A stretch of DNA of 5,631 bases from an uncultured Gemmatimonadota bacterium (GCA_946887155.1 CAMPKM010000225.1:1-5631); one strand, 5' to 3'; positions 1 through 5,631 are shown, numbered from the stretch's first letter. The notes: generated by a model not told the origin, from the letters alone. A program made the numbers and translations.

Positions 1-1097
1 AGCAGGAGGAGAAGCACCAGCAACAGGTTCCCCGACATCACCAGCCCGACCGCCGCCCACCCGCCGATGTTGAGAAACGAGTTTGCGTAAGGCACGACCT
101 GCGGACGCAGGAATTCATGCGTTTCGGGGGACGCCGCGGAAGCGCGCTGCCCGAGCAACGCGATCTCCCGCTGTGCTTCGGCCAGCCCCGCGCCAGGCGC
201 GAGCCGCGCGAAGACGTTGATGCCGGGACCCTCGAGTGGCTGGTAGTCGCCGGGATCGAGGCGGAACGGGCGCCAGGCGTTATGCGCGACCGGAAACGCA
301 AAACCTTCCGGCATCACCCCAACGATCTCGACCGGCGCGGCGCCCAGCGTGACGATCCGTCCGACGACTCCCGAGTCGCTGCCAAAACGCGTCTGCCAGA
401 GATCATGGCCGATGACCATCACCGCCGGAGCGTCGGGAGCCTCATCGCCGTCGACGAGCGTGCGGCCGAGCATCGGCGGGATTCCGGCAAGGCGGAATCC
501 GCTGGCGCTCATCTCGACATGATCGACTGGCTCGCCCAGTCCATCGCCCAGGACCAGGTTGCGATCTACGTCGCGCCACGCGCCGAACTCCTCGACCGTG
601 CGCAACTGGCGCTTCCACTCGCCGTAGTCATGCAGCGCGCGCGGCTCGTCGCCATTCGACTTCAGGTCCCAGTTGCGGATCGCGATCAGCCGGTCGCCGC
701 CCGGCAGTGGCACTCGCGGGTTCACGACCTGGTTCAGGAACTCGAACGCGCCCACACCCACCCAGACCGCGAACGCCATGGCGAAACCGGCCACGATGGT
801 GAGGATCGGGTACTTGGCCAGCATCCTGAACCCGAGCTTGAAGTCGAGCCAGGAAAACCGGAGGTCGTCCGTGGTCCGGAGGCCGCGCGCGGCGCGTCCT
901 TCGTCCTTGAATTGCTCGTTACTTCCGAATTCCAGCCGAGCCCGGCGGATGGCCTCGTCAGGCGTAATGCCGCTTCGCGCCAGGTCGGCCGCCCGCATCT
1001 CGATGTGCGACGCGAACTCGTCCGACATGTCCCGCTCGACCGCAAGGCGCGCCCGGAGGCCGCGCCAGAGGGAGCGCACACGCGACAGGGCGCTCAT
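1..1097 (-). CDS. ADOP-family ABC transporter permease (MacB/FtsX-like), partial, C-terminus beyond window
   Basis: This is an inner-membrane permease of the MacB/FtsX type, in the acidobacterial duplicated orphan permease (ADOP) style. I translated the frame from the ATG at 1097 to base 3 and found no stop (365 codons), so the gene leaves the window on the left. Residues 1-85 form the cytoplasmic permease-prefix region, with DEFASHIEMRA, then TPDEAIRRARLEFG and the EQFKDEGRAARGL end. Residues about 99-120 are the first membrane helix (IVAGFAMAFAVWVGVGAFEF). Residues about 123-345 are the periplasmic MacB-type domain, including GGDRLIAIRNWD and the FARLAPGAGLAEAQREIALL segment. A second helix begins near residue 348 (AAVGLVMSGNLLLVLLLL). 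About 440 further residues would be expected for a full ADOP protein. The start is firm: GGAGG lies 4 bases upstream, inside the last PadR codons, and the ATG shares one base with the PadR stop. No ATPase gene is visible, as is usual for these 'orphan' permeases. The substrate is unknown. Confidence 0.93.
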   Translation of the reverse strand, partial: MSALSRVRSLWRGLRARLAVERDMSDEFASHIEMRAADLARSGITPDEAIRRARLEFGSNEQFKDEGRAARGLRTTDDLRFSWLDFKLGFRMLAKYPILTIVAGFAMAFAVWVGVGAFEFLNQVVNPRVPLPGGDRLIAIRNWDLKSNGDEPRALHDYGEWKRQLRTVEEFGAWRDVDRNLVLGDGLGEPVDHVEMSASGFRLAGIPPMLGRTLVDGDEAPDAPAVMVIGHDLWQTRFGSDSGVVGRIVTLGAAPVEIVGVMPEGFAFPVAHNAWRPFRLDPGDYQPLEGPGINVFARLAPGAGLAEAQREIALLGQRASAASPETHEFLRPQVVPYANSFLNIGGWAAVGLVMSGNLLLVLLLL

Positions 1098-1432
1098 CAG
1101 ACCTCCTGGGGCGTAGCGGCCAGCGACCTGCCCATGGCCTGCGCCACGCGATTCCAACTCGCTGTCTCCTCACCAAGGCGATGACGGCCCGCTCTCGTCA
1201 GGCGGTAGTACTTGGCCTTTCGGTTGTTGTCCGACGTGCCCCACTCGCTCTCGATGAACCCCTGGTGCTCGAGCCGGTACAGGGCAGGGTAGAGCGCGCC
1301 CTGCTGGACCAGGAGCCCGCCCCTGGAGATCTGCTCGATGCGCAGCAGAACGCCGTATCCGTGCAGCCGCCCGAGCGATACGGCCTTGAGGATGAGCAGG
1401 TCGAGTGTACCGGGCAGGATCGAGTCAGCCAT
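1097..1432 (-). CDS. PadR-family winged-helix transcriptional regulator (ADOP-associated type)
   Basis: This is a DNA-binding repressor of the PadR family, 111 residues long, the usual length for the short PadR group that accompanies ADOP permeases. Visible landmarks are the LPGTLDLLILKAVSLGRLHG segment (residues 6-25), the GALYPALYRLEHQGFIESEW recognition-helix and wing region (45-64), and NNRKAKYYRLTRAGRHRL (69-86), where the wing ends and the C-terminal dimerisation helix starts. The ATG at 1432 has AGGAGA five bases upstream and is the natural start. The stop TGA overlaps the permease ATG in the string TGATG, so the permease is probably translated by coupling. Two 21-bp palindromes sit directly upstream. 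They cover the likely promoter and the ribosome binding site, which fits autorepression (inference). The effector is not predictable from sequence. Identity as PadR is secure. Confidence 0.96.
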   Translation of the reverse strand: MADSILPGTLDLLILKAVSLGRLHGYGVLLRIEQISRGGLLVQQGALYPALYRLEHQGFIESEWGTSDNNRKAKYYRLTRAGRHRLGEETASWNRVAQAMGRSLAATPQEV

Positions 1433-1436
1433 GGGG

Positions 1437-1457
1437 TCTCCTAAAGAACTTAGGAGA
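1437..1457. promoter_or_regulatory. 21-bp palindrome, proximal candidate PadR operator, overlapping the padR ribosome binding site
   Basis: On the plus strand, TCTCCTAA (1437-1444) and TTAGGAGA (1450-1457) are perfect 8-bp arms around a 5-base spacer, AGAAC. Read on the minus strand, the arm next to padR supplies the AGGAGA Shine-Dalgarno sequence, so a protein bound here would block the start of the gene. The arm sequence recurs at 1471-1479. PadR dimers are known to bind dyads at their own promoters. The assignment of this dyad to this PadR is inference. Confidence 0.7.
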
Positions 1458-1486
1458 AGGCTACGACGACTCTCCTAAGCAGTCAA
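1458..1486 (-). promoter_or_regulatory. Candidate sigma-70-like promoter of the padR-permease operon
   Basis: On the minus strand TTGACT (1486-1481) resembles a -35 box, and after 17 bases TAGCCT (1463-1458) is a weak -10 match with T, A and final T conserved. Transcription would begin near 1451, giving a leader of about 18 bases. The -35 box and spacer lie inside the distal palindrome (1471-1491), and the start point lies inside the proximal one, the arrangement expected of a repressed promoter. The -35 match is good and the -10 match is poor, so this is a moderate call. Confidence 0.45.
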
Positions 1487-1491
1487 GGAGA
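1471..1491. promoter_or_regulatory. Second 21-bp dyad, distal candidate PadR operator
   Basis: TCTCCTAAG (1471-1479) and TCAAGGAGA (1483-1491) form an imperfect dyad whose outer six bases on each side (TCTCCT / AGGAGA) pair perfectly. It has the same outer sequence and total length as the palindrome at 1437-1457, with centres 34 bp apart, about three helical turns. In addition, TCTCCTAAG at 1471-1479 is a perfect 9-bp inverted partner of CTTAGGAGA at 1449-1457. The repeated design suggests two dimer sites for one regulator (inference). Confidence 0.55.
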
Positions 1492-1531
1492 GTAAACGGC
1501 GTCTGACCCCATTATCCGGATCTGGCGCCGA

Positions 1532-2359
1532 CTACTTCGTGCCCAGCATCCGGTTGATCTGCCTGGTGCCGTACTCGATCCGCATCCTGAACAGGCGCTC
1601 GCCGAGTTCCCTGCTCGAGCGGCGCGCGTCGCCGGTGATGCCGTTGTTCTTGCGGGGGGTGGTGGTGTCGCGTGGCTGGCCACGGACGCGCACCGGGTCG
1701 CCTAACGCGTCCTTGAGCAGGTCCATGCGCACACAGGCGGCGCCGCAGGCGTAGATCATGTACGAGGTGTCGAACAATGCGCCGTGCCCGCTGGGAGGGT
1801 AACCTTCCGCCCGCAGCTGCTTCTCGAAATCGTCCTGGGCGGGGGCATATATGGAGTCGGCGTAGATCACCTTGATCCCCTGGGCCGCGTATTTCGACGT
1901 CAGCTTCTCCGCCACCTGCGCGTACACACCTGGCTGGCCCCCGCCGTGGTCACCCATCAGCACGACATTCCTGAATCCGGTGGCAATCGCCTGCTCGGAG
2001 AGCCGCTCGAGAATGGCGGACAGGATCTCGTCGGTGAGGCCGATCGTGCCGGGCAACGTGGCACTGGCGTTGTTCGGCGTATACGGCAGCACGGGCATGG
2101 CAATCGCATTGCCAAGGGCGAGCGCCAGCGCCTTCACCGTCGCCCGTGCCATGAAATTGTGGCCGCCGTTCGTGTTCTGGGGGCCCCGCTGTTCGGTGCC
2201 GCCCGTGTAGTACAACGCCGTGGTCTTGCCTGCCGCGAGGGCGCTTTTGACCTCGACCCACGTCATGTTCTCGAACTCGACGAGGGGTTCACTCGACCCC
2301 TGTGCCGCAGCCAGGGACGCTGGGAGAAGGAGCAACGACATCACGGGGTTCAGTCGCAT
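1532..2359 (-). CDS. Secreted creatininase-superfamily protein with non-canonical metal-ligand positions
   Basis: A 275-residue protein of the creatininase superfamily, which includes creatinine amidohydrolase and the peptidase MftE. Its substrate cannot be told from sequence. Residues 1-19 are a signal peptide (short n-region MRLN, hydrophobic MSLLLLPASLAAA), so the product is probably periplasmic or lost to the outside. Family landmarks are TGGTEQRGP (52-60) with E56, GDHGGGQPGV (136-145) with H138, SGHGALFDTSYM (190-201), and the C-terminal KNNGITGDARRSSRELG (237-253). The usual TEQHGPH...TD pattern is altered: Q61 stands where the family has His, and GGHN (H67) where it usually has Asp. 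A GHN-type variant exists in other secreted members, so activity may be retained, but the Gln is a concern. The start at 2359 is preferred over an in-frame ATG at 2482, because GAGGA lies at good spacing before it, the signal peptide follows, and an intrinsic terminator lies in the extension. Its own promoter was not identified. Confidence 0.88.
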   Translation of the reverse strand: MRLNPVMSLLLLPASLAAAQGSSEPLVEFENMTWVEVKSALAAGKTTALYYTGGTEQRGPQNTNGGHNFMARATVKALALALGNAIAMPVLPYTPNNASATLPGTIGLTDEILSAILERLSEQAIATGFRNVVLMGDHGGGQPGVYAQVAEKLTSKYAAQGIKVIYADSIYAPAQDDFEKQLRAEGYPPSGHGALFDTSYMIYACGAACVRMDLLKDALGDPVRVRGQPRDTTTPRKNNGITGDARRSSRELGERLFRMRIEYGTRQINRMLGTK

Positions 2360-2382
2360 AACGATTCCTCGGCGCAGGCGTG

Positions 2383-2418
2383 AAAAAGGCCGGCAACCAC
2401 GCTCAGTGGTCACCGGCC
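2383..2418 (-). terminator. Rho-independent terminator of the DUF1552-ankyrin operon
   Basis: Read on the minus strand, GGCCGGTGACCAC (2418-2406) pairs with GTGGTTGCCGGCC (2400-2388) to give a 13-bp stem with two adjacent G-U wobbles and a 5-base loop, followed at once by five Ts (2387-2383). It stands 48 bases after the ankyrin stop codon and just before the creatininase-like gene, so it separates the two transcription units. The 107-base gap (2360-2466) also holds a purine-rich stretch (2425-2450), but no convincing promoter. Confidence 0.85.
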
Positions 2419-2466
2419 CCTTGCTGTTTATCCTCGATCTCCCATCTGCCTTGTGCTGACCGCCAT

Positions 2467-4461
2467 CTAGCAGGACTTGCACTTGTGCGAGTTTTTCGAT
2501 CCCAGCTTCTCGAGCAGCGCGACCGTTTCCACGAACGGCGGAATGCGTTGCACCGGGCCGTTGGCCATGTCGGCTACGGTCTGGCCACGACGGCTTACCG
2601 CGGTGATGTCGGCACCTTTCGACATCAGGTACATGATCAGGTCGTTGTCGCCGCGCGCCGCGGCATGATGGAGCGGCGTGAAGCCGTTGTGGTCACGTGA
2701 ATTCACGTCGACGCCCAGTTCCTCGATCAGGAACTTGACCGACGGGATCCACCCATCGGGCGCGTGCATGTGTGCATTGGCCGCATACCCCTCGCCGTAA
2801 CCGACGCCTGACGCGGCATGGATCGGGTAGACACCAGGCCCGCCATTGGGCACAGGCGGCAGCCCGCTCGGGTCCTTCACCTCACCGTCGTCATCGGACG
2901 GTGCATCGTCACCACGCTGGCGGCCGGCGGGCTTCTTCGTCGCGATCGACGGATCGGCACCATACTTCAGGAGCAGGCGCATCGCCGGCACATCCGTGCC
3001 ATACGCTGCCCGCCAGAACGGCGTCGCACCGGTCGTATTCACGCCCAGCAGGTCGAAGTTGTACGACATGTACCAGAGATGCTTCGACAACCTGGCGTTG
3101 GGATTCGCGCCGAGCTTGAGGAGTTCTTCCATCAGCTCGAGGTACGTCGTCTGCTGCTGTTTCTGCGCGGTGGGTTGCGGATACAGCGATTTCGCGGCGT
3201 ACTGCACGTTGATCGTCGCGTAGAGCGCGGACGCGCCGGCGTCGCTCACCTGGTTCGGGCTCGCACCGCGCTCGAGCAGGAGCTTCGCGATGTCGAAGTG
3301 ACCATTGATGGCCGCCATCAGCATCGGGCTCGTGTGGTCGCCGCCACTGGCCTGACCGATCGGGGCGCCGGCTGCCAGCAGGACCTTCACCGTCTCCATG
3401 TTGCCTTCACGGGCCGCGAACAGCAGCGGTGTGAGACCACCCTTGCTACCAACCAGATCGCCGTAGCTCAGGCCACGGTCACCACCACGTCCACCCCGGC
3501 CGCCGGCGGCACCGCCTGCGCGTCCAGCCCGGCCAGCCTGCGCCGGCTGTTCCTGCGCGTTCGCCGCTGGAGCCGGATAACCACGCTGCCCACCCTGATC
3601 GGTACTCGATGCCGAGTCGGGTCGCGCTGCCTGACGAGTTGCGTCCGTACGCGTGGAATCTGTCTGCGCCGTGCCAGCTGTCGAATCCGGACGCGGGGTC
3701 GCCGGCGTGGCGGCCTGCGCCGGTGCGCCACCACCGCGTGCCGGCGGGGCACCAGCTCCGCGTCCGCCACCCGCTGCACCTCCGCGACCACCGGGCGGTT
3801 GCTCCGCCTGCGCCAGGGCCTGTACGCGCCGATTGCGCAAGGAGCGGGACGCGGCATCGGTGCGCTCGCGTTCCGGAACGCTCTCGACCTTCGAAACTGC
3901 CTCGATGTCCGCACCCTTCGCCAGCAGGAGCTTCACGGCATCGACTCGATCGTAATTGGCTGCCCACATGAGTGGCGTCATCGACCACGCGCTGTCGCGA
4001 ACGTCTACGGGAACCCCGGCGTCGATGAGCGACTGGATCGACTCGGTACTGCCCATCCCGGCCGCGAAATGCAGCGGCGTCGTACCGCCGGCGCTCGTGG
4101 CCGCCTTTGCGTCTGCGCCCGCCTTGAGGAGCGCCTTGAGCGCCGCGACGCGGCCGGCACGCGCCGCCAGGTGCAGCGGCGTGTAGTTCCCGTTTCGCGT
4201 GCTCGCCTCGAGCCGCGCGCCCGCGTAGACGAGCATGGCGACCTGGTTGGCGTCGCCGCGCGCCGCGGACCAGTGCAGGGCGGTCATGCCGTCACCCTGC
4301 GCCGCATTCACATCCGCGCCCTGCTTCAGGAGCTGGCGGACCAGCGCCGTATCACCGCGCATGGCGGCATCCGCAACCGGCGAATCCGCGATCGGAGTCC
4401 ACGCGCCAACGAGCAGGGCGAGGCCTGAAGCCGCCATCACCGACCAGAAACGCCGGCGCAC
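2467..4461 (-). CDS. Exported ankyrin-repeat protein with a central disordered Gly/Ala/Arg/Pro-rich linker
   Basis: A 664-residue protein (from the GTG at 4461) made of ankyrin repeats, a scaffold for protein binding rather than catalysis. Residues 1-27 are a classic signal peptide (RRRFW, then VMAASGLALLVGAW), so it acts outside the cytoplasm. Five repeats occupy about 28-189 (motifs TALHWSAARGD, TPLHLAARAGR, TPLHFAAGMGS). A low-complexity linker follows at about 194-338, rich in Gly, Ala, Arg, Pro and Gln with RGG clusters. Further repeats lie at about 342-371, 377-405, 410-458, 479-508, 545-587 and 593-622 (TPLHHAAARGD), some with loop insertions. The tail ends CKSC at the stop. GTG is chosen because GGAG lies 6 bases upstream and the signal peptide begins there. 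Other in-frame starts are ATG at 4503 (overlapping the DUF1552 stop by 8 bases), 4539 and 4437. It is probably co-transcribed with the DUF1552 gene, and its partner may be that operon's product (inference). Confidence 0.9.
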   Translation of the reverse strand: MRRRFWSVMAASGLALLVGAWTPIADSPVADAAMRGDTALVRQLLKQGADVNAAQGDGMTALHWSAARGDANQVAMLVYAGARLEASTRNGNYTPLHLAARAGRVAALKALLKAGADAKAATSAGGTTPLHFAAGMGSTESIQSLIDAGVPVDVRDSAWSMTPLMWAANYDRVDAVKLLLAKGADIEAVSKVESVPERERTDAASRSLRNRRVQALAQAEQPPGGRGGAAGGGRGAGAPPARGGGAPAQAATPATPRPDSTAGTAQTDSTRTDATRQAARPDSASSTDQGGQRGYPAPAANAQEQPAQAGRAGRAGGAAGGRGGRGGDRGLSYGDLVGSKGGLTPLLFAAREGNMETVKVLLAAGAPIGQASGGDHTSPMLMAAINGHFDIAKLLLERGASPNQVSDAGASALYATINVQYAAKSLYPQPTAQKQQQTTYLELMEELLKLGANPNARLSKHLWYMSYNFDLLGVNTTGATPFWRAAYGTDVPAMRLLLKYGADPSIATKKPAGRQRGDDAPSDDDGEVKDPSGLPPVPNGGPGVYPIHAASGVGYGEGYAANAHMHAPDGWIPSVKFLIEELGVDVNSRDHNGFTPLHHAAARGDNDLIMYLMSKGADITAVSRRGQTVADMANGPVQRIPPFVETVALLEKLGSKNSHKCKSC

Positions 4462-4489
4462 CCCGATCTCCGACCTCTGAACTCCGACC
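4462..4489 (-). repeat. Short degenerate heptamer tandem repeat before the ankyrin gene
   Basis: Four consecutive 7-base units read on the minus strand: GGTCGGA, then GTTCAGA, then GGTCGGA again, then GATCGGG, with common pattern GNTCRGR. The tract fills most of the 34-base gap between the DUF1552 stop (4496) and the GTG at 4461, and it supplies the GGAG ribosome binding site (4471-4468). Units 1 and 3 are identical. It is too short to call a functional element with confidence. Confidence 0.5.
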
Positions 4490-4495
4490 TTGCTG

Positions 4496-5631
4496 TTAGG
4501 CATGTGTATTGAGGGCAAGAGCGTCCGTGCTGTCGCCAAATTCCTTCATGTCGTCGTGGCCGAGCATGTGGAGCATGCTCAGCATGGCATTGGACATGGG
4601 TGTGCCGTCCGGCGCCTTGATGTGCAGGTTGCCGTCGAGCTTCCCATTGGCGTGGCCGACGAGGAACAGCGGGCACCGCCGATGGTTGTGCAGGTTCGAG
4701 TCGCCCATGGGCGAGCCGTAGATGATCATCGTCTTGTCGAGCATGTTCCCGCCGTCTTCCTGGATGCTCTTCAACTTGTCGAGGAAGTACGGCAACTGGG
4801 CGACGTGATACTTGTTGATCAGGTGGAAATTCTTGACGCCCGCCTCGTTGCCGCCATGGTGCGACGACGGATGGAACGGGCGGTCGGACCCGCTCTCGGG
4901 GTACACACGGCTCGAGCCGTCGCGGCCCATCTTGAACGAGAAGACGCGCGTGATGTCGGCGGCGAAGGCCAGCGCCTGGATGTCGAACATCAGCTGCACA
5001 TGTTCGGCAAACGAGTCCGGCACGCCAGCCGGTGCTTCGGGAATCTCACGCGGCTCGCCGCTCGTGTTGCGGGCCTCGATTCTCTGGATGCGCCGCTCGA
5101 CTTCACGGATATCCTCGAGGTAACGATCGAGCCGCACGCGGTCGCTCGGGCCTAACGACGTCTTCAGCGACGTCATCTCGCCGGCTACCCAGTCGAGGAT
5201 GCTGCGACGGCTGCGGCGCCGCTCGGCACGCTCGGTCGCCGAGCCGCCCACGCCGAACAGCTTCTCGAACGCGACGCGCGGGTCCCGGATCACCGGGAGC
5301 GGCTCGTTCGGTGACGCCCAGCTGATCGAGTCCGTGTAGACGCAGGCATAGCCATAGGCGCAGCCACCGGCCTGGTCGACGTTCTCGATGCAGAGCTGCA
5401 TCGAGGGAATTGGCGTCTCCTGCCCGAACCGTTGCGCGTAGATCTGGTCGAGCGACGTGCCGACCCGGACGTCCGAGCCTTCCGTCTGCTTCGGATGCTC
5501 GTGGGTGAGGAAGACGGCGCTGGAGCGGAAGTGGTCCCCGCCGATTTCCTTGGGCGTGACCGGCTCGGCTTCACGCGCATCGGTGTTGCTGATGATCGTG
5601 CTGTTGGTCAGGCGTGGGTTGGCATTCTCGG
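4496..5631 (-). CDS. DUF1552 domain protein, N-terminus beyond window
   Basis: A member of the DUF1552 family, whose biochemical function is not known. I read 377 residues with an open frame to the right edge. An internal ATG at 5401 is not the true start, since family-like sequence continues upstream of it. Relative to the first whole codon in the window, landmarks are SSAVFLTHEHPKQTEGSDVR (36-55), TSLDQIYAQRFG (58-69), a cysteine-rich stretch with C80, C90 and C96 followed by YTDSISWASPNEPLP, and RVAFEKLFG. The C-terminal half has SDRPFHPSSHHGG, DKTMIIYGSPMGDSNLHNHR and the ending MLSMLHMLGHDDMKEFGDST, all typical. Full members run to roughly 430-460 residues, so about 60-90 are missing, normally including an RR-type export signal. 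The stop TAA is close to, or overlaps, the ankyrin start, suggesting one operon. Family members often neighbour DUF1592/DUF1587 cytochrome-like genes, which I cannot see here. Confidence 0.93.
   Translation of the reverse strand, partial: ENANPRLTNSTIISNTDAREAEPVTPKEIGGDHFRSSAVFLTHEHPKQTEGSDVRVGTSLDQIYAQRFGQETPIPSMQLCIENVDQAGGCAYGYACVYTDSISWASPNEPLPVIRDPRVAFEKLFGVGGSATERAERRRSRRSILDWVAGEMTSLKTSLGPSDRVRLDRYLEDIREVERRIQRIEARNTSGEPREIPEAPAGVPDSFAEHVQLMFDIQALAFAADITRVFSFKMGRDGSSRVYPESGSDRPFHPSSHHGGNEAGVKNFHLINKYHVAQLPYFLDKLKSIQEDGGNMLDKTMIIYGSPMGDSNLHNHRRCPLFLVGHANGKLDGNLHIKAPDGTPMSNAMLSMLHMLGHDDMKEFGDSTDALALNTHA

Noticed and set aside
117..1184. Plus-strand open frame of 355 codons antisense to the permease
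   Set aside because: Its codons align with those of the permease gene in a GC-rich region, it has no family-like features, and the minus-strand product is a clear ADOP permease. It is a shadow frame.
1500..1520. GTCTGACCCCATTAT, resembling a motif seen at ends of IS200/RAYT-associated repeats
   Set aside because: Only one short copy, with no inverted partner, transposase or target duplication nearby. Chance is an adequate explanation.
1784..2383. Plus-strand open frame of 199 codons antisense to the creatininase-like gene
   Set aside because: No recognisable motif and no ribosome binding site, and it is fully covered by a well-supported gene on the other strand.
2360..2482. In-frame N-terminal extension of the creatininase-like protein to the ATG at 2482
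   Set aside because: The extension runs through the intrinsic terminator and would bury the signal peptide 41 residues inside the protein. The ATG at 2359 has a good ribosome site.
2818..4428. Plus-strand open frame of 536 codons antisense to the ankyrin gene
   Set aside because: The translation is Arg-rich and without domain pattern. The absence of stops follows from GC-rich repeat coding on the other strand, where ankyrin repeats are unmistakable.
4490..5155. Plus-strand open frame of 221 codons antisense to the DUF1552 gene
   Set aside because: It overlaps a family-typical protein on the minus strand and shows no independent coding signal.
5290..5580. Minus-strand open frame of 96 codons at the right edge
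   Set aside because: It is in a different frame from the DUF1552 protein, whose family-typical sequence continues through this stretch without a stop.

Overview
The window is GC-rich DNA with five protein genes, all on the minus strand, so it is best read from the high coordinates downward. Three features suggest an Acidobacteriota or Gemmatimonadota bacterium: the PadR regulator coupled to an ADOP-type MacB/FtsX permease, the DUF1552 protein followed by an exported ankyrin-repeat protein, and short heptamer-like G/A/T/C tracts in the gaps. This is inference from protein style. No rRNA or other taxonomic marker is present.

Layout, in order of transcription. (1) 5631-4496: a DUF1552 protein, cut at its N-terminus by the window edge. 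(2) 4461-2467: an exported ankyrin-repeat protein that starts 34 bases after the DUF1552 stop, or overlaps it by 8 bases if the ATG at 4503 is used. These two look like one operon. It ends at a strong intrinsic terminator (2418-2383). (3) 2359-1532: a secreted protein of the creatininase superfamily with altered metal-ligand positions, in its own transcription context. (4) 1432-1097: a PadR-family regulator preceded by a promoter-like element and two copies of a 21-bp palindrome. (5) 1097 to beyond base 1: an ADOP/MacB-type permease whose ATG overlaps the PadR stop by one base. It runs off the left edge.

How they fit together. PadR and the permease form a translationally coupled regulator-transporter pair, probably autorepressed through the palindromes. 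The DUF1552 and ankyrin pair is an envelope or periplasmic module of unknown biochemistry. In other genomes DUF1552 genes commonly sit beside DUF1592/DUF1587-type cytochrome-like genes, which would lie beyond the right edge here. The creatininase-like protein is probably a separate secreted hydrolase or a relict fold.

No RNA genes, CRISPR arrays, insertion sequences or origins were seen. The least ordinary parts are the regulatory segment at 1437-1491, the start region of the ankyrin gene (4462-4503), the 145-residue disordered linker that splits the ankyrin array, and the changed active-site positions in the creatininase homologue.
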